Assembly: GCA_030762895.1 (NCBI GenBank)
Contig: CM061070.1
Location: 48,902,831-48,966,830, forward strand
Origin: Sophora flavescens
Taxonomy: Eukaryota > Streptophyta > Magnoliopsida > Fabales > Fabaceae
Direction: 5' to 3'
DNA: 64,000 bases
Below the pieces are notes generated by a model. That model searched no databases. It had not been told where the DNA came from and was given only the letters and a program-made list of their open reading frames with translations. Shown piece by piece: positions 12,516 to 23,174 of the stretch; position 1 is the stretch's first letter; each line of letters opens with the position of its first letter. The position numbers were made by a program, and so were the translations under genes.

Positions 12516-12817
12516 TGACTTTTTTTTTTAAAAAAATCTAGCTTACACCTGTTACAATCATTTCCCTGTTTCACTTGTACAGCCAAAATCCCAACCAACA
12601 AAATCTAAATATTATCAACAGAATCACTTACAACCAGAATTTCATTCAAAGTACTATATTGATCGGTTATATAAAAGTATAGTATTGATTTACGCAAAGA
12701 AAGCCAACAGAAAAGTATATATTTAACAATCTTAACTAAATAAATAGAATGTCATAAATTCAAACTAAACAATATGACAACAAAGAAACTACACATAAAT
12801 GAGTATATGATCACCCA

Positions 12818-13100
12818 TTAATTCCCAGCCAACTCTAAAAAGAAGGTTGCCCAACGCTCCTTCATGTTTATAATGTCCTCATTAGATAGTGGAGCCTGAG
12901 TGTCGAATATCAGCATGTAACATAAGATAAATTAAACATTATAGATAATCATACTAAAACAAAACATAATTAATCTATAACTTATTACAAATTCTATTAC
13001 TTACCTCCATCTATCCTTCAGTAGTACCGGTGGATACAATGTCGAGCATCCACTTCATAACATAGTATCCACACTCCAATGAGCTAGGTTGCCTATAAGA
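12818..13100 (-). pseudogene. Ulp1-like C48 cysteine protease, last two exons
   Basis: Minus-strand exon 13100-13005 (96 nt) contains SLECGYYVMKWMLDIV, the catalytic-cysteine block of Ulp1/SENP-type SUMO proteases, preceded by RQP as in CACTA-borne copies. It is followed by a GTAAGT donor, and an acceptor CTCAG leads into exon 12895-12818 (78 nt), which has NEDIINMKERWATFF and ends in a stop. This is the usual C-terminal helix and end of such proteins. Phases agree, but a TAG lies near the end of the first exon, so it is broken. Autonomous plant CACTA and Mutator-like elements often carry Ulp1-like genes of unknown role. The His and Asp parts of the active site would lie upstream and are not visible. 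Confidence 0.7.
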
Positions 13101-13301
13101 CTACAAATGAACACAATTTGAATATAATGAGTAAACACTTAACAATAACTACATATTGTAAACTGCAATTGAATCATGGGTACTAATAAACTACTTATGT
13201 TAGTCCTCGAACACTATCTTCAATAAAATAGACAACACTGCCAATGCCAAGAAGCCCAATGAATCTTAGAACAAAACATAAAAGGGAAAAGAAAAGCATA
13301 C

Positions 13302-13352
13302 TGAAACTGAATCTGCTGCTTGGACAAGCCTATCCACGAGAACACCAAGTGC
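13302..13352 (-). pseudogene. Possible small exon of unknown origin
   Basis: A 51-nt minus-strand stretch with TTTTTCAG before it and GTATGC after it reads ALGVLVDRLVQAADSVS without a stop. It looks like a phase-0 plant exon lying between the S1-like and Ulp1-like exons. I do not recognise the protein. Confidence 0.35.
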
Positions 13353-14098
13353 CTGAAAAATCAAATTTAATGTTAAATGACTCAATAAGTGTTTGTATCT
13401 GTTAGCAGGAAGGAGCAACAAACTGAACGCTAGCTATATAATATAAGACATCATATTATCCCCATACTTCACATTGTGACAATAATAAAAAGAGATAAAT
13501 AAGAGAATCAGATTACTCACTGTCAAGCAGGCAGTGAAGGAGTTAAATGCTTAGGTCACTTGATACTACGCAAGCGCAGGATTGACATGTAATCATTCAA
13601 ATGGTTAAAAGCTTTATTATTTCAACTTTTTTTTCATTGTAACTCACATTGCCATATATTCATACTCTATATGAAAGTAATTATGCTCACAAACTGTATC
13701 TAAGCACTAGGATAGGACGGCAGAAATGAAAGCCACCACAGAGTTGTCCAGGAAACAACTAGCCCATTTTATGCAAATAATCTCAAGCTTATACTGTGGT
13801 TTCAAAATTGGTAGCTCAGTGGCAAAGAGAAATAGAATATATCTATAGAGCATGTAATTTGAGACAATGGCAACCAACAGAGTTCGGTATCCACGATGAT
13901 TCATGCAGATACAAGGACGTAAAAGTTTTGATCATTATGAGATTCTAGTAGATTTCAATAATATTGCAGTTAAAGAATAGCTTGGCCATGTTGAATCACC
14001 ATAAAGAATAGAAAGCATAAGTTACTACAATAATGGGTTGTTGAACGATTGATAATTTTGAACATGATTTAGAGCTAACAAAATGTAAAATGGCATAC

Positions 14099-14282
14099 CT
14101 CTATAAGCCTTACATCAATACGGTCTCCCACTTTGAAAGCCTGGAGGAAAATAAGTCAAACATTATCCCACCATGTTTTGAATATAATTATATACTTTCT
14201 TTAGAAAAGGAATCAAAAGAATACTTACATTTTCTGCCTACGGTAACCAACCTGAACTCAGTTCACTGATATGGGAAAGTCC
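14099..14282 (-). pseudogene. Possible captured S1-domain exons
   Basis: Two short minus-strand exons. 14282-14229 (54 nt) follows ATGCAG, reads GLSHISELSSGW then a stop then AEN, and is followed by GTAAGT. 14140-14099 (42 nt) follows CCTCCAG, reads AFKVGDRIDVRLIE, and is followed by GTATGC. Both are phase 0. The pattern of a G-L-x-H-I-S-E-L block, then a V-G-D-x-I-D-V-R-L-I-E block, is that of an S1 RNA-binding (OB) domain. It suggests a host gene fragment picked up by the transposon. The short length keeps confidence moderate. Confidence 0.45.
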
Positions 14283-15266
14283 CTGCATAAAATGAGAAGA
14301 ATTGTCCAAATAGTAGTTACAAAGTTTGGTCCACCATTCTATAGAAGCATTACCTTATTTTCTTTCAAAACTTTTTATTGGAATGAAATGACTCCAAATC
14401 TTTGTCTTTCAAAACTTATTTTTTTACAAAGTGAAATGAAATCATTAAAAGGAAATGCATACATTTCTCTAATCACCTGAGTAACTATAAACAATACTAA
14501 GTATAAACTCTAAAATATTTATGAGATTCAACAAATAGAACTCAAAAAGATACAACTACATAAGAAAATCAAAACTTCAATCATGTTCTGAAGCAATCTA
14601 ATAATATATGTTTCAAATAATCTAATAGTTATGCTTTTGGAAACTAAGTGGAAGTATGTACCTCTCGTCAAACACAGTCAAGAATTAATTACTTCTTTAT
14701 ACACATTCTGCTATGAGACTCTCTTCTATCCTTTACTCTATTCTTTATAATTCGTTCTCTACTCTATTCTTTCATATCAGTGTGTGTGTTCTATCAGAGA
14801 GTGAGGGTACTAACTCTGTTCTAACAATACACAACATAAGTAACATCAAACGATGGAGAAGGGTTAGGGTTTAACTTGGGGCAGTATACATAACCCAAAC
14901 AATAGAATCACTTACAGAGAGATAGGGGTGCGGTGGCAGCGGCGTAGGGAGGACAGAGGTCCGGCACAGGGAAAGAGAGGTGCAGCAGAGGTGGCGACGT
15001 TTGGCTGGTTCGAATCGATTCCAGAGAGGGCAAACAAAATGCTGAGTGTTACGGCCTGAGAAGTGAGAACCCATACTGTCACAGCTCACCACTCCAACGT
15101 GGCAGATGGAGTGTTACGGCCACTCCTTCACGGCAGAGGAGGCGGAGGGCTTTCTCGTACGATGAGGGTCAGGGTAGTGCGCAAGAAGAAAGCATTTTTG
15201 GGTCGAAAATGTTTAAAGTGTAGCCTTGCAAGTGAAAGGAGGGAAGTAAATAGAAAAGAAAAGCTT

Positions 15267-15490
15267 TAAACATCGGTTGTTTGACAAACCGATGTCTAAT
15301 GCTTTGCTGGTTTAAAATTTTATTTTTTGTTTCAACGTTCAACATCGGGTTTCAATAACGCCCGATGTTAAACATTTATAACATCGGTTATAATATGAAC
15401 CGATGTTAGATGTTTTCCATTTAATTTCAAAAATGTCACCGCCTCCTTTTTAACATCGGTTAAAAATGAACCGATGTTAAATCCTGATGT
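15267..15490. repeat. CACTA right subterminal repeat array
   Basis: A mirror of the left array: ACATCGGTT / AACCGATGT pairs near 15271-15297, 15381-15408 and 15452-15480, plus a variant ACATCGGGT / GCCCGATGT pair near 15343-15369. Each forms a short potential hairpin. Confidence 0.85.
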
Positions 15491-15513
15491 TTAAAGCATA
15501 TTTTGTACTAGTG

Positions 15514-15611
15514 TCACCACCGTTATTCGTCCCCAATGAACTTCCGGGAACATCAGTGGATCCACCGCCCCCATTTCTGCCTCCTCCTCGGCGTCCATTT
15601 CCGCAAGCCAT
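15514..15611 (-). pseudogene. Gag N-terminus separated by the CACTA insertion
   Basis: On the minus strand an ATG at 15611 begins MACGNGRRGGGRNGGG and stays open to the CACTA boundary. Removing the insertion and one TCA copy joins this to the sequence at 12229 without a gap. This glycine/arginine-rich start is the expected gag leader position, about 280 bp inside the 5' LTR. Confidence 0.75.
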
Positions 15612-15877
15612 TTCGACTTCCTAAAAAAAATTATTCATTAGCTCTCATTTTTAAGACATACAATTCAATACATAAACAAATATATCCACTATATGTCGTT
15701 CAAATGCAGTAAACAGTCATTCTTATACTGTAAGAATAACTCGCGTATCGGACACTACCCATTCTAAGCATGGCTGACATCCGACGAGGATCCCACTAAT
15801 AGTGTCGGTATTCATCCTACCCCAAAGTCCTCGCTCCTAATCAGACATAATCCCACAGTCCGGTTTAGAATCGAACT

Positions 15878-15894
15878 GCTCCGATACCACCAAA
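15878..15894 (-). promoter_or_regulatory. Primer binding site (initiator Met tRNA type)
   Basis: Just inside the 5' LTR, the minus strand reads TGGTATCGGAGC, one base from the TGGTATCAGAGC complementary to the 3' end of plant initiator methionine tRNA. Together with the LTR end and strand of pol this fixes the element's orientation. Confidence 0.85.
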
Positions 15895-17023
15895 TGAGAC
15901 ACCTCGATGTCCCATTAAAGAACAATCCTAATTAACTAATCCTTAATCCATTTATTAGCATTAGCGTGATTATTATAGACGAAAATAATATACTTTACGA
16001 AAGCTAGAAAACTAAAACTTATAAAACATGCACAACGGATTAAAAACAGAAACGACGTATATACATAATAGGTACACCAAGTCTCCAAAGTACTTTCGAT
16101 CCCAACAAAGGGATCATAATCCTAGAACAACTGTACAACTGATAAAGTAAAAGGACTGATAAACAAGTCAAAGAACACTGGTTCAAAAAATATATAAAAA
16201 CCTATGCAGACAACATCTACCCGCCCTGCCTCACACAAAATACATCAAAATCCAAAATAACTCTCAGAGGCTCTCCCTAGCAGACGTTACCGACATACCA
16301 TATCAACGATGATATGGGCATCTGGAACTACCCTCGCCCTTGACGTAACGACGCCTCTACGCCTAAGTCCTTACGGACTCGTCGCTGCTCCTCAAGATCC
16401 TCCGGAAGAATCCTCTGCGGGTAGTGCATCAGTTGGTGCTCCAATCCTATCGCCGTCACTGTACAACTGTTTTTTTATTTATTAACAAAATGTATATTGA
16501 GATTGAGTACTAGGGGTACTCAACCCATATACAAGGGAACACTTTAGATGGGATCCCCAAAGTGTTAAATGGTATACAAGTTTTACACACCCCAAACTAG
16601 TAGAAAAGCAGAAAAAGATGGCAGCAATACATATACAAGCTTTAAGCCCACCCAACATAATTGTTACAGTTTGATAGTTATAAAAACCCAAAAAGTCTAT
16701 GCACTTCTGATAATGTATCCTTGTAAATCGAAATCAGAGAAAGTAACTAAACTGAAAAAGGCTAAGTAACTTTGTGCACATCATGCCCCACGAAATCAGC
16801 AACAAACCCCCAAGGAAAGGTCAGAAGAAAGCCAACAATGAGAATCCACACGACAACACAAAAAAAAGTTGGCCGGAAGAAAATGAATTCCTGCAGGACA
16901 TGAGGACAAACCAGAAAAATAGTAGGCAAGAGGAAATAAAAATCATGGCAGGCAATCAAGTCGTGAGATACACCACTGTGAATAAGAATACTCCAGCGGA
17001 TGTTGATTACCAGAACACCACAT

Positions 17024-17470
17024 CTAGGACCTAACTTTTATCATCTCCATTATAACCAAAAAGTCCACCTTACTATTGTTGAAAATTGCTTCATTTCTCA
17101 TCAACCAAAGAGACCACATTATTGCATGCCAAAAAACCTGCCAATTTCTCCTCTTAGTCTTTCTTTTGAGGAAGCCTCTATGAGTGATGTAATGCTGAAT
17201 AATGTCTGACTGCATAGAAGGAGAAATACCAAGCCACCTCTGAACAGCAAACCAGACCTGAGATGAGAATGAACAAGCTAAAAAAAGATGGTTTGCATCC
17301 TCCACGTTCAGATCATAGAACACACGCTTTGATTGTACATGATCTTGGATAACTGATCTGAGAGTTAGATTAGATTTGGTAGGTAAACGGTCTAGCACCA
17401 ATTGCCACGAGAAAGAGATAACCTTCGAAGGAGCACTGCATACCCATAAATTGCTGAAAACCTTATCCAA
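17024..17470 (-). pseudogene. LINE zinc-binding C-terminal domain
   Basis: A 148-residue minus-strand stretch with PSKVISFSWQLVLDRLPTK, the zf-RVT module found at the C-terminus of plant L1 ORF2 proteins. The second half includes HLFLACSFSSQVWF. The usual metal-binding Cys/His set is partly lost (the first C-x2-C is not seen). It ends before the 3' UTR. Confidence 0.88.
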
Positions 17471-17548
17471 CTGAGGATTTTCTAGAGAGACCTGTTGTTG
17501 GGCAAGGAGAGAGTCATAAGCTGATTTTACTGTGAAGCTCTTTGTGTT

Positions 17549-19194
17549 TCATTCTATCCAAATCCATGAATCCTCCTCATTTCTATTATGGAAAATACCC
17601 ATCAATGTATCATTAAACAGTTGTAATGATTCCTCCTCCCAAGCAAAAAATACCCTCCTCCATTTCCACTTCCATATCCAACATTCCACATCCCATTCCC
17701 CCATATCTTCTATTGAGTCATTTTTCTTCTTTGACAATAAGAAGAGCCTAGGGAAAACATCCTTCAACCGATTGCAACCAAACCACACATGGTTCCAAAA
17801 AGAGGTACCTGCCCCATTCCCTACCTTCCTTATAATCCTCTCAGTGAACCAAAGCAGCCCAGATGGGTTTCCTGATTCAATCCCATTGAGATCCCTCCAC
17901 CATTGAGATGAATTCCTAGAAGCCCATCCTCCTCTCTGTTCTACACCCACTACTCCCCCATACCTATAGTTAATAATATTTTGCCAGTACACCTCTTCAC
18001 CCACTAAAATTCTCCACCGCCACTTCCCAAGTAAACTAAGATTGAATAACTCCAAATCTTTGATTCCTAACCCTCCTAACTCCTTTGTAGAGCACACTCT
18101 CCTCCAACACACCCAAGAAATCCTCCTACTACCCTCTGGCCCGCCCCACAAGAATGTTCTCTGGATCCTAGTTAAGACCTTTATGACTTTCTTTGGTGCT
18201 CTAAAGAAAGAGAAATAATATAATGGTAGACTCGAGAGCCCCGATTTAATTAGAACAATTCTACCACCCAATGAAATATGCCTACCCTTCCACCTAGATA
18301 ACCTCTTACGCATAAGCTCAATCACCGGAAACCAAGTGGAGTATTTCCTCGGGCTCACACCAATAGGTAAACCAAGATAAGTAAAAGGAAGCTGACCACT
18401 TTTACAACACAAAATTTGAAGCAGCGGCTAAGAAATCTTCTCCCACATTAATACCAAACAGACAACTTTTATGAAAATTAACTTTTAGACCTGAAGTTAT
18501 TTCAAAACCCCTAAGAATAGCCTTTAAGGACCATACATTGTCATAGGAATCCTTACCAACCAGCAGGGTATCGTCCGCATACTGAAGGTGAGAGATACTA
18601 AGAGAATCGCCATAACTGTAACCTGTGAATCTTCCGATCTATACTGCTCTATCCATCAGCCCGCTAATAAGAATTGACATATCTCCTTTGAAAACGCAAG
18701 ATTCCATCCATCTTAACCATTTGCCACAGAAACCCATCCTTGCCAGCATATATCTAAGGAAATCCCAATTGACAAAGTTATAGGCCTTCTCGAAATCCAC
18801 CTTGAAAATAAGGCATTGATCCCCCCCTTTTTCTTGCTAAATCAAGTGTCTTAGTGATAGCCAAAACCCCATCTAAGATTTGCCTTTTTGCAATGAAAGA
18901 TGATTGGTTAGTGGAAATCACAGAACCTATTACCTTCTTCAACCGACCCGCAAGAAGCTTTGAGATTAATTTGTGTATCACACCAATTAATGATATTGGT
19001 CTAAAATCTGACACTTTTTATGGATTCTCCCATTTTGGAATTAAGGCAATGAAAGAGGAGTTGACTGCCTTCGGAAGAGAAGACCTGCAATAGAATTCTT
19101 CAACCAAAAGAAGGATTTCATCCTTGATTAAATTCCAGAACTTCATTATAAAGGCGAAATTAAACCCATCTGGCCCCGGACTCTTATCACCATC
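17549..19194 (-). pseudogene. LINE ORF2 reverse transcriptase, broken
   Basis: Reading on from the endonuclease in shifting frames gives SPGPDGFNFAF, then DFRPISLIGVIHKLISKLL, then QSSFIAKRQILDG, then the catalytic QYADDTLLVGK at about 18570-18581. A 287-residue open stretch from 18412 follows, with LPFTYLGLPIG, GGRIVLIKSGLSSLP and the FLWGG thumb region. At least one frameshift (near 18800) and several stops separate the pieces. Confidence 0.9.
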
Positions 19195-20544
19195 TCAACT
19201 CGAAACAGTTTCCTCAATCTCCTCTATAGTAAAAGGTGCAGTTAGCATACAATTGTCTTCCACTGTGAGGCATTTGAAAGGAACCCCATCTAAATTAGGC
19301 TTCACCCTTGGAGTTTCTGCAAACAATTCTGTGAAATATCTTTTGATCTCAAATCTTACATTCTCAACACCATTCACCCAACGGCCCCCCACAAGAACAA
19401 CCGAGATATTGTTACGTCTTCTCCTATATTTAACACATGAATGAAAGAAAGAGGTGTTCGCATCCCCTTCTCTAATCCATCTAACTCTTAACTTCTGATG
19501 CATCAATATATTCCTCAACTGCCGAACCTTACGAAGATTCGAAGTGATTAAGCCACAGCTCCTAACTTCCTCCTCTGATAAATTCCTATTAGTTGCTAAC
19601 TCATCCAAAGCATTAAGTTCCGCGACCAAATTTTCCAGCTGAGTATCCAAATTCCCAAACACCTCCCTATTCCAGATCTTTAATTTTCCTTTTAAGCCCC
19701 TCAATTTCTCTTTGAACTCAAAAACCTTCCAACCTGCCACTAACAAATCTTTCCAGCAATTCTCAACAAAGGAAGAAAACTCACCATGCTCCATCCAACA
19801 GTTGTTGAATCTAAACGGTTTGGGGCCCCAATTCAGTTGCTCTTCATATAGTAAGATTGGACAGTGATCGGACACATCCTTCGAACCCACCCACTGTGCA
19901 GAGATTCCCCATGAATTAATCCAAGCTTTAGAGACCAAGAAACTATCTAGCCTGCTCATAGTCGTCCTGTCTGGCTTGAACCAAGTGAACTTCTTACCTA
20001 ATACTAGTAGATCAATTAGCTCCAGATCACAGATAAAGGAATTGAACTCCAAATTATCGGCATCACGAGATTGTGTTCCATTCCCTTTTCTTTCTGCCCT
20101 GTTTTTTATTGATTTGAAATCACCTGTAATACACCAGAAGTCACCTCTAAAACCCCTTTTTGACATGAGAATATCTTTCCACGTGTGCCTCTTTTCCACT
20201 ATATAGCAAGATGAATAAACATTAACAATTGTAAAACTAATGTTACCCTTCTTCCACACACCACATACTGCCAGAAAACCTTTTCCTGAGAAATGATATT
20301 TCAGGGAAAACTGACTCATCGACCACATTTTGAGGATGCCACCCGATCTGCCAACAGTAGGAACAAAAGCCCAATCAACCTCATGATCGCCCCAAAGGTA
20401 CTGACACAATCTCCTATCCACAACCTCCAGCTTAGTCTCTTGTAAAGCTAAGAAATCGACCTTTTCACCCCTGACTAAAGATTTAATCTTTTCCTTCTTT
20501 AAACCCCCTCCTAACCCCCTGATATTCAAAGAAATGATCTTCAT
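19195..20544 (-). pseudogene. LINE ORF2 endonuclease and start of RT
   Basis: A 449-residue open frame beginning MKIISLNIRGLGG. The AP-endonuclease-like nuclease is recognisable from its first Asn (SLNIRG), the QETK glutamate block, the GDFK block (ITGDFKSIKNRAER) and the SDHCPILL end. These are the nicking-enzyme motifs used in target-primed reverse transcription. After residue ~300 comes the RT lead-in (LRVRWIREGDANTSFFH). It ends at a TGA where the family reads through to the SPGPDGF block, so this is a nonsense break. Confidence 0.92.
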
Positions 20545-20546
20545 TA

Positions 20547-20900
20547 GATGTTAACGCCCCTACCATCTCTTGCCAAACTATCTCTCTCCTCAAGATCCAC
20601 CACGGCCTTAACCATATTCTCATAAGCTCCTGCGTAAGTAACACCTAAATCCTTAGAAATGGACCAAATTTTACTTGCCTGAGAACCACTAGCATCCGCA
20701 ATGATTTTTTAGTTGCGCCGCCTGATTAACTCATCTGATGAGACGAAACTTGAAGATAAATTTCCTGGGTAAATAATATTCCCCAGCTCCAAAATTGGAA
20801 TAGGATCACCAGAGTTGCGTGACTTCACTATGTGAGATCCCAAGGAGCAACCTCTTCGAGAAAGAACATTCGAGGAGCTCCCTGGGGACAAAGGAGAGAC
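20547..20900 (-). pseudogene. LINE ORF1 C-terminal remnant
   Basis: From the truncation point at 20900, an open minus-strand stretch runs to a stop at 20709; after it the same frame reads on with KIIADASGSQASKIW and ends close to the ORF2 start at 20544. The position directly before ORF2 is where L1 ORF1 ends. No knuckle motif remains. The identity is by context. Confidence 0.5.
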
Positions 20901-23174
20901 TCACTATACAGCTGTTGCTGCTCATCTACCGAACATACGGTACATACAGTGAAAAAGAGATAAAGAAGGGAGATAAGCTACTATAACACCACAAAAAGGG
21001 GTCGGGGCACAATACAACATGTTAACATACAACAGAGATTGGCAAAGATCACAAACATCTCGCGAGTCAACCATTTACAAAACATCCTCGATCCACATCT
21101 AGGGTCTAAATCCTCTAAGAAGTCATACTCCTAAGCATGTCGGCCGATCACTCTCACAAGGAACTCTGATTCCTGGACATTCTCTTTCTTTCTCACACTC
21201 AGGCCTCCATTCTCTGTATCTCGATCGCCTCGAAAGGTCCCCCTATGACTGGAATACATAGGACCAGACGTCGGGATAGCCAAGCCTCCACGGTGATCTC
21301 GACACAGTGGGTGCAAATCACTAGTCTCTTGAAAATCATTCCAGACTGAACTACATCCCCAAGGTTCACAGAACCGTCCCTCTCCTTATTCCGTACCCTC
21401 ACCCGGGTACACCAACCTCGCATGACTCCCAAGCACACAGTCCTCCACTTTGGCAACTTATGCAATGCACAAACATCCCAAGTTGACACCAATACCAAAC
21501 TCATTCCTACATTCTTCACGATACCAATGCATCCACAACTCAACATGGTACCCATATACCGTTATCCAAAACCAAACAGAGTACCATTAGGGTGTCAACT
21601 AGGGTTCTAACATCATCACAACCAGACAATCATCCTCAACAACCATGACATACACATATATCAATAATAAATATATATCCAAACAACATATTAAGCATGT
21701 TATCACAGATGAAACGTTAAACATTACAACATCCATAAACACATAATCACATGAATCTGCAAGCAAATAAACTTAAAATACTATTTTGCCCTAATGTTGA
21801 CAAGTCTACGATAATTAAACCCAAAGTATCATTTCAAATCATTTTCAAGTATGGTTTAACCATCATCGACTACTCGACATCTAGTAGGTTCTGGGGCACC
21901 CTACGCAGACAAAATAACATGCTATATCGAGCTTGCCTCCCCGGCGTGATAGTCACTTTCTCCCCACCTTACCGACGTGCGTACTTCCCGTAAACGCTTT
22001 GATTGCCTCTGTGCTATCGGCACGAACCTCGGTATTATTTCCAACAACGACCTCGAATCTAATATTGACACCCCCGGTATGTGCATTAGACCAAAAATTA
22101 TCCCGAGCACACGCACGAGGTCCAAAAATAGCCAGAAACACAAACAATCGCAGAATCAACAACCAACCAACACATGAATTGAAACGATGACCCGAAACAA
22201 TTTAAACACAAGAAACCAAAGAAGAAACTTACCAACAAAATGGTTGTCCCACGAAATCAGATTTGTCTTCGATCCCGAAGTCGAATTCCCATTCGATTGA
22301 TTTGACCGAAAAACCCGTAAAAGCCTAAAATGCGTCGAAAACGATATCGGGACTAAGAATAGGAATAGAATGAATTTAAATAACTTCAAAAGGAAAAATG
22401 TCAAAGGTATCAACACTGAATTACCTTGACAAAAATGACATGGAAAGACACAACGTCGAAGATGTCAAAGCCGTGAACACGAATACGCGATCGGTTTGAA
22501 AATCTGACAACCGAAACCACCTTAGCTCAAGCTTATATATGGCACGAAAATGGCTGCCTTTGGGAGAGTTTCTATTCACTATTATTATTTGGTTTTGTGC
22601 CAAAAAGAAGAGAAGAAGATGATGATGATGCATGCATTTGCTTTTATATTACCTAGTTTAGGATTATTCAATTATTATCGTAGTTTTAGTGGAAGACAAG
22701 TGTCCTTACATAGTTAAGGTGTCATACATGCAAGGGTAGTGGAGTGTGAGGTGGCATACATGCAAGGGTAGTGAGGTGGCATACATGCAAGGGAAGTGGA
22801 GTGTGAGGTGGCGCCACCATGACCATCTTCCTCCTGGTCACGACACGTGTCACTACGTGTTGCTCCGTTGGCACAACCGGGTGTTTTCTTCTGTATCTTC
22901 ATACTGTTGGAATATTTTTCTTAATTATTTTAGGCTACTAAGGAAAAATATTATGCTCAAGCCCAATCAAATTTTAATATTTTAATTCTCAATTAATTAA
23001 TTAACTGACTAATTAATCGCTCGGTTTAGCGTTTGTGTGCGTTTTAGACCCATTTCAACTCCGATTCTCCTCAAACATGAAACTCATGTTAAAAAACACC
23101 TAAGGAACATGATTAAGTCTTTAATTATCATTAATCTCTTCCTTAAACCCTAATCAAGAAATCGGGGTGTTACA

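Larger units (their letters stand above)
12230..15513. mobile_element. CACTA (En/Spm-type) DNA transposon
   Basis: It starts CACTAGTGCAGAAAA at 12230 and ends with the inverted TACTAGTG at 15513, so the termini read CACTAGTGCA and CACTAGTACA. TCA precedes it (12227-12229) and follows it (15514-15516), the 3-bp duplication expected of CACTA elements. Subterminal regions at both ends are packed with ACATCGGTT / AACCGATGT units in inverted pairs. At 3.3 kb it has no open transposase frame. It does contain split exons of a Ulp1-like protease and of an S1-like domain on the minus strand. It interrupts the gag of the Tekay-like element, so it is younger than that element. Confidence 0.93.
16470..20900 (-). 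mobile_element. L1-type LINE inserted in the LTR
   Basis: A non-LTR retrotransposon on the minus strand: endonuclease, RT, zinc-finger end, 3' UTR and a poly-A tail (T-run at 16470-16476 on the plus strand). The target duplication is TCACTGTACAACTG at 16456-16469 against TCACTATACAGCTG at 20901-20914, two mismatches. The 5' end is truncated inside ORF1. Several in-frame stops and frameshifts break ORF2. Confidence 0.92.
4801..23174 (-). mobile_element. Tekay-like Ty3/gypsy chromovirus with nested insertions
   Basis: A full-length element with its coding strand minus. The left (3') LTR is 4801-7780 and the right (5') LTR is 15895-23174; both begin TGAGACACC and end GGTGTTACA on the plus strand, with GCTTC on both sides. 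Internally, in minus-strand order, it has a primer binding site, gag, zinc knuckle, protease, RT, RNase H, integrase and an integrase-linked chromodomain-like end. That order and the ~3-kb LTRs fit the Tekay/Del chromovirus lineage. A CACTA transposon sits in gag (12230-15513) and a LINE in the 5' LTR (16470-20900). The pol reading frame carries many single stops and some frameshifts, so the element is not autonomous now. Confidence 0.93.
15895..23174 (-). repeat. 5' LTR of the Tekay-like element, split by a LINE
   Basis: Left section 15895-16469 and right section 20901-23174 together match the 3' LTR at 4801-7780 along their length. The right section lacks about 90 bp relative to it, near 21208-21224. 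The outer end TTACA at 23174 is followed by the GCTTC duplication. Confidence 0.92.
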
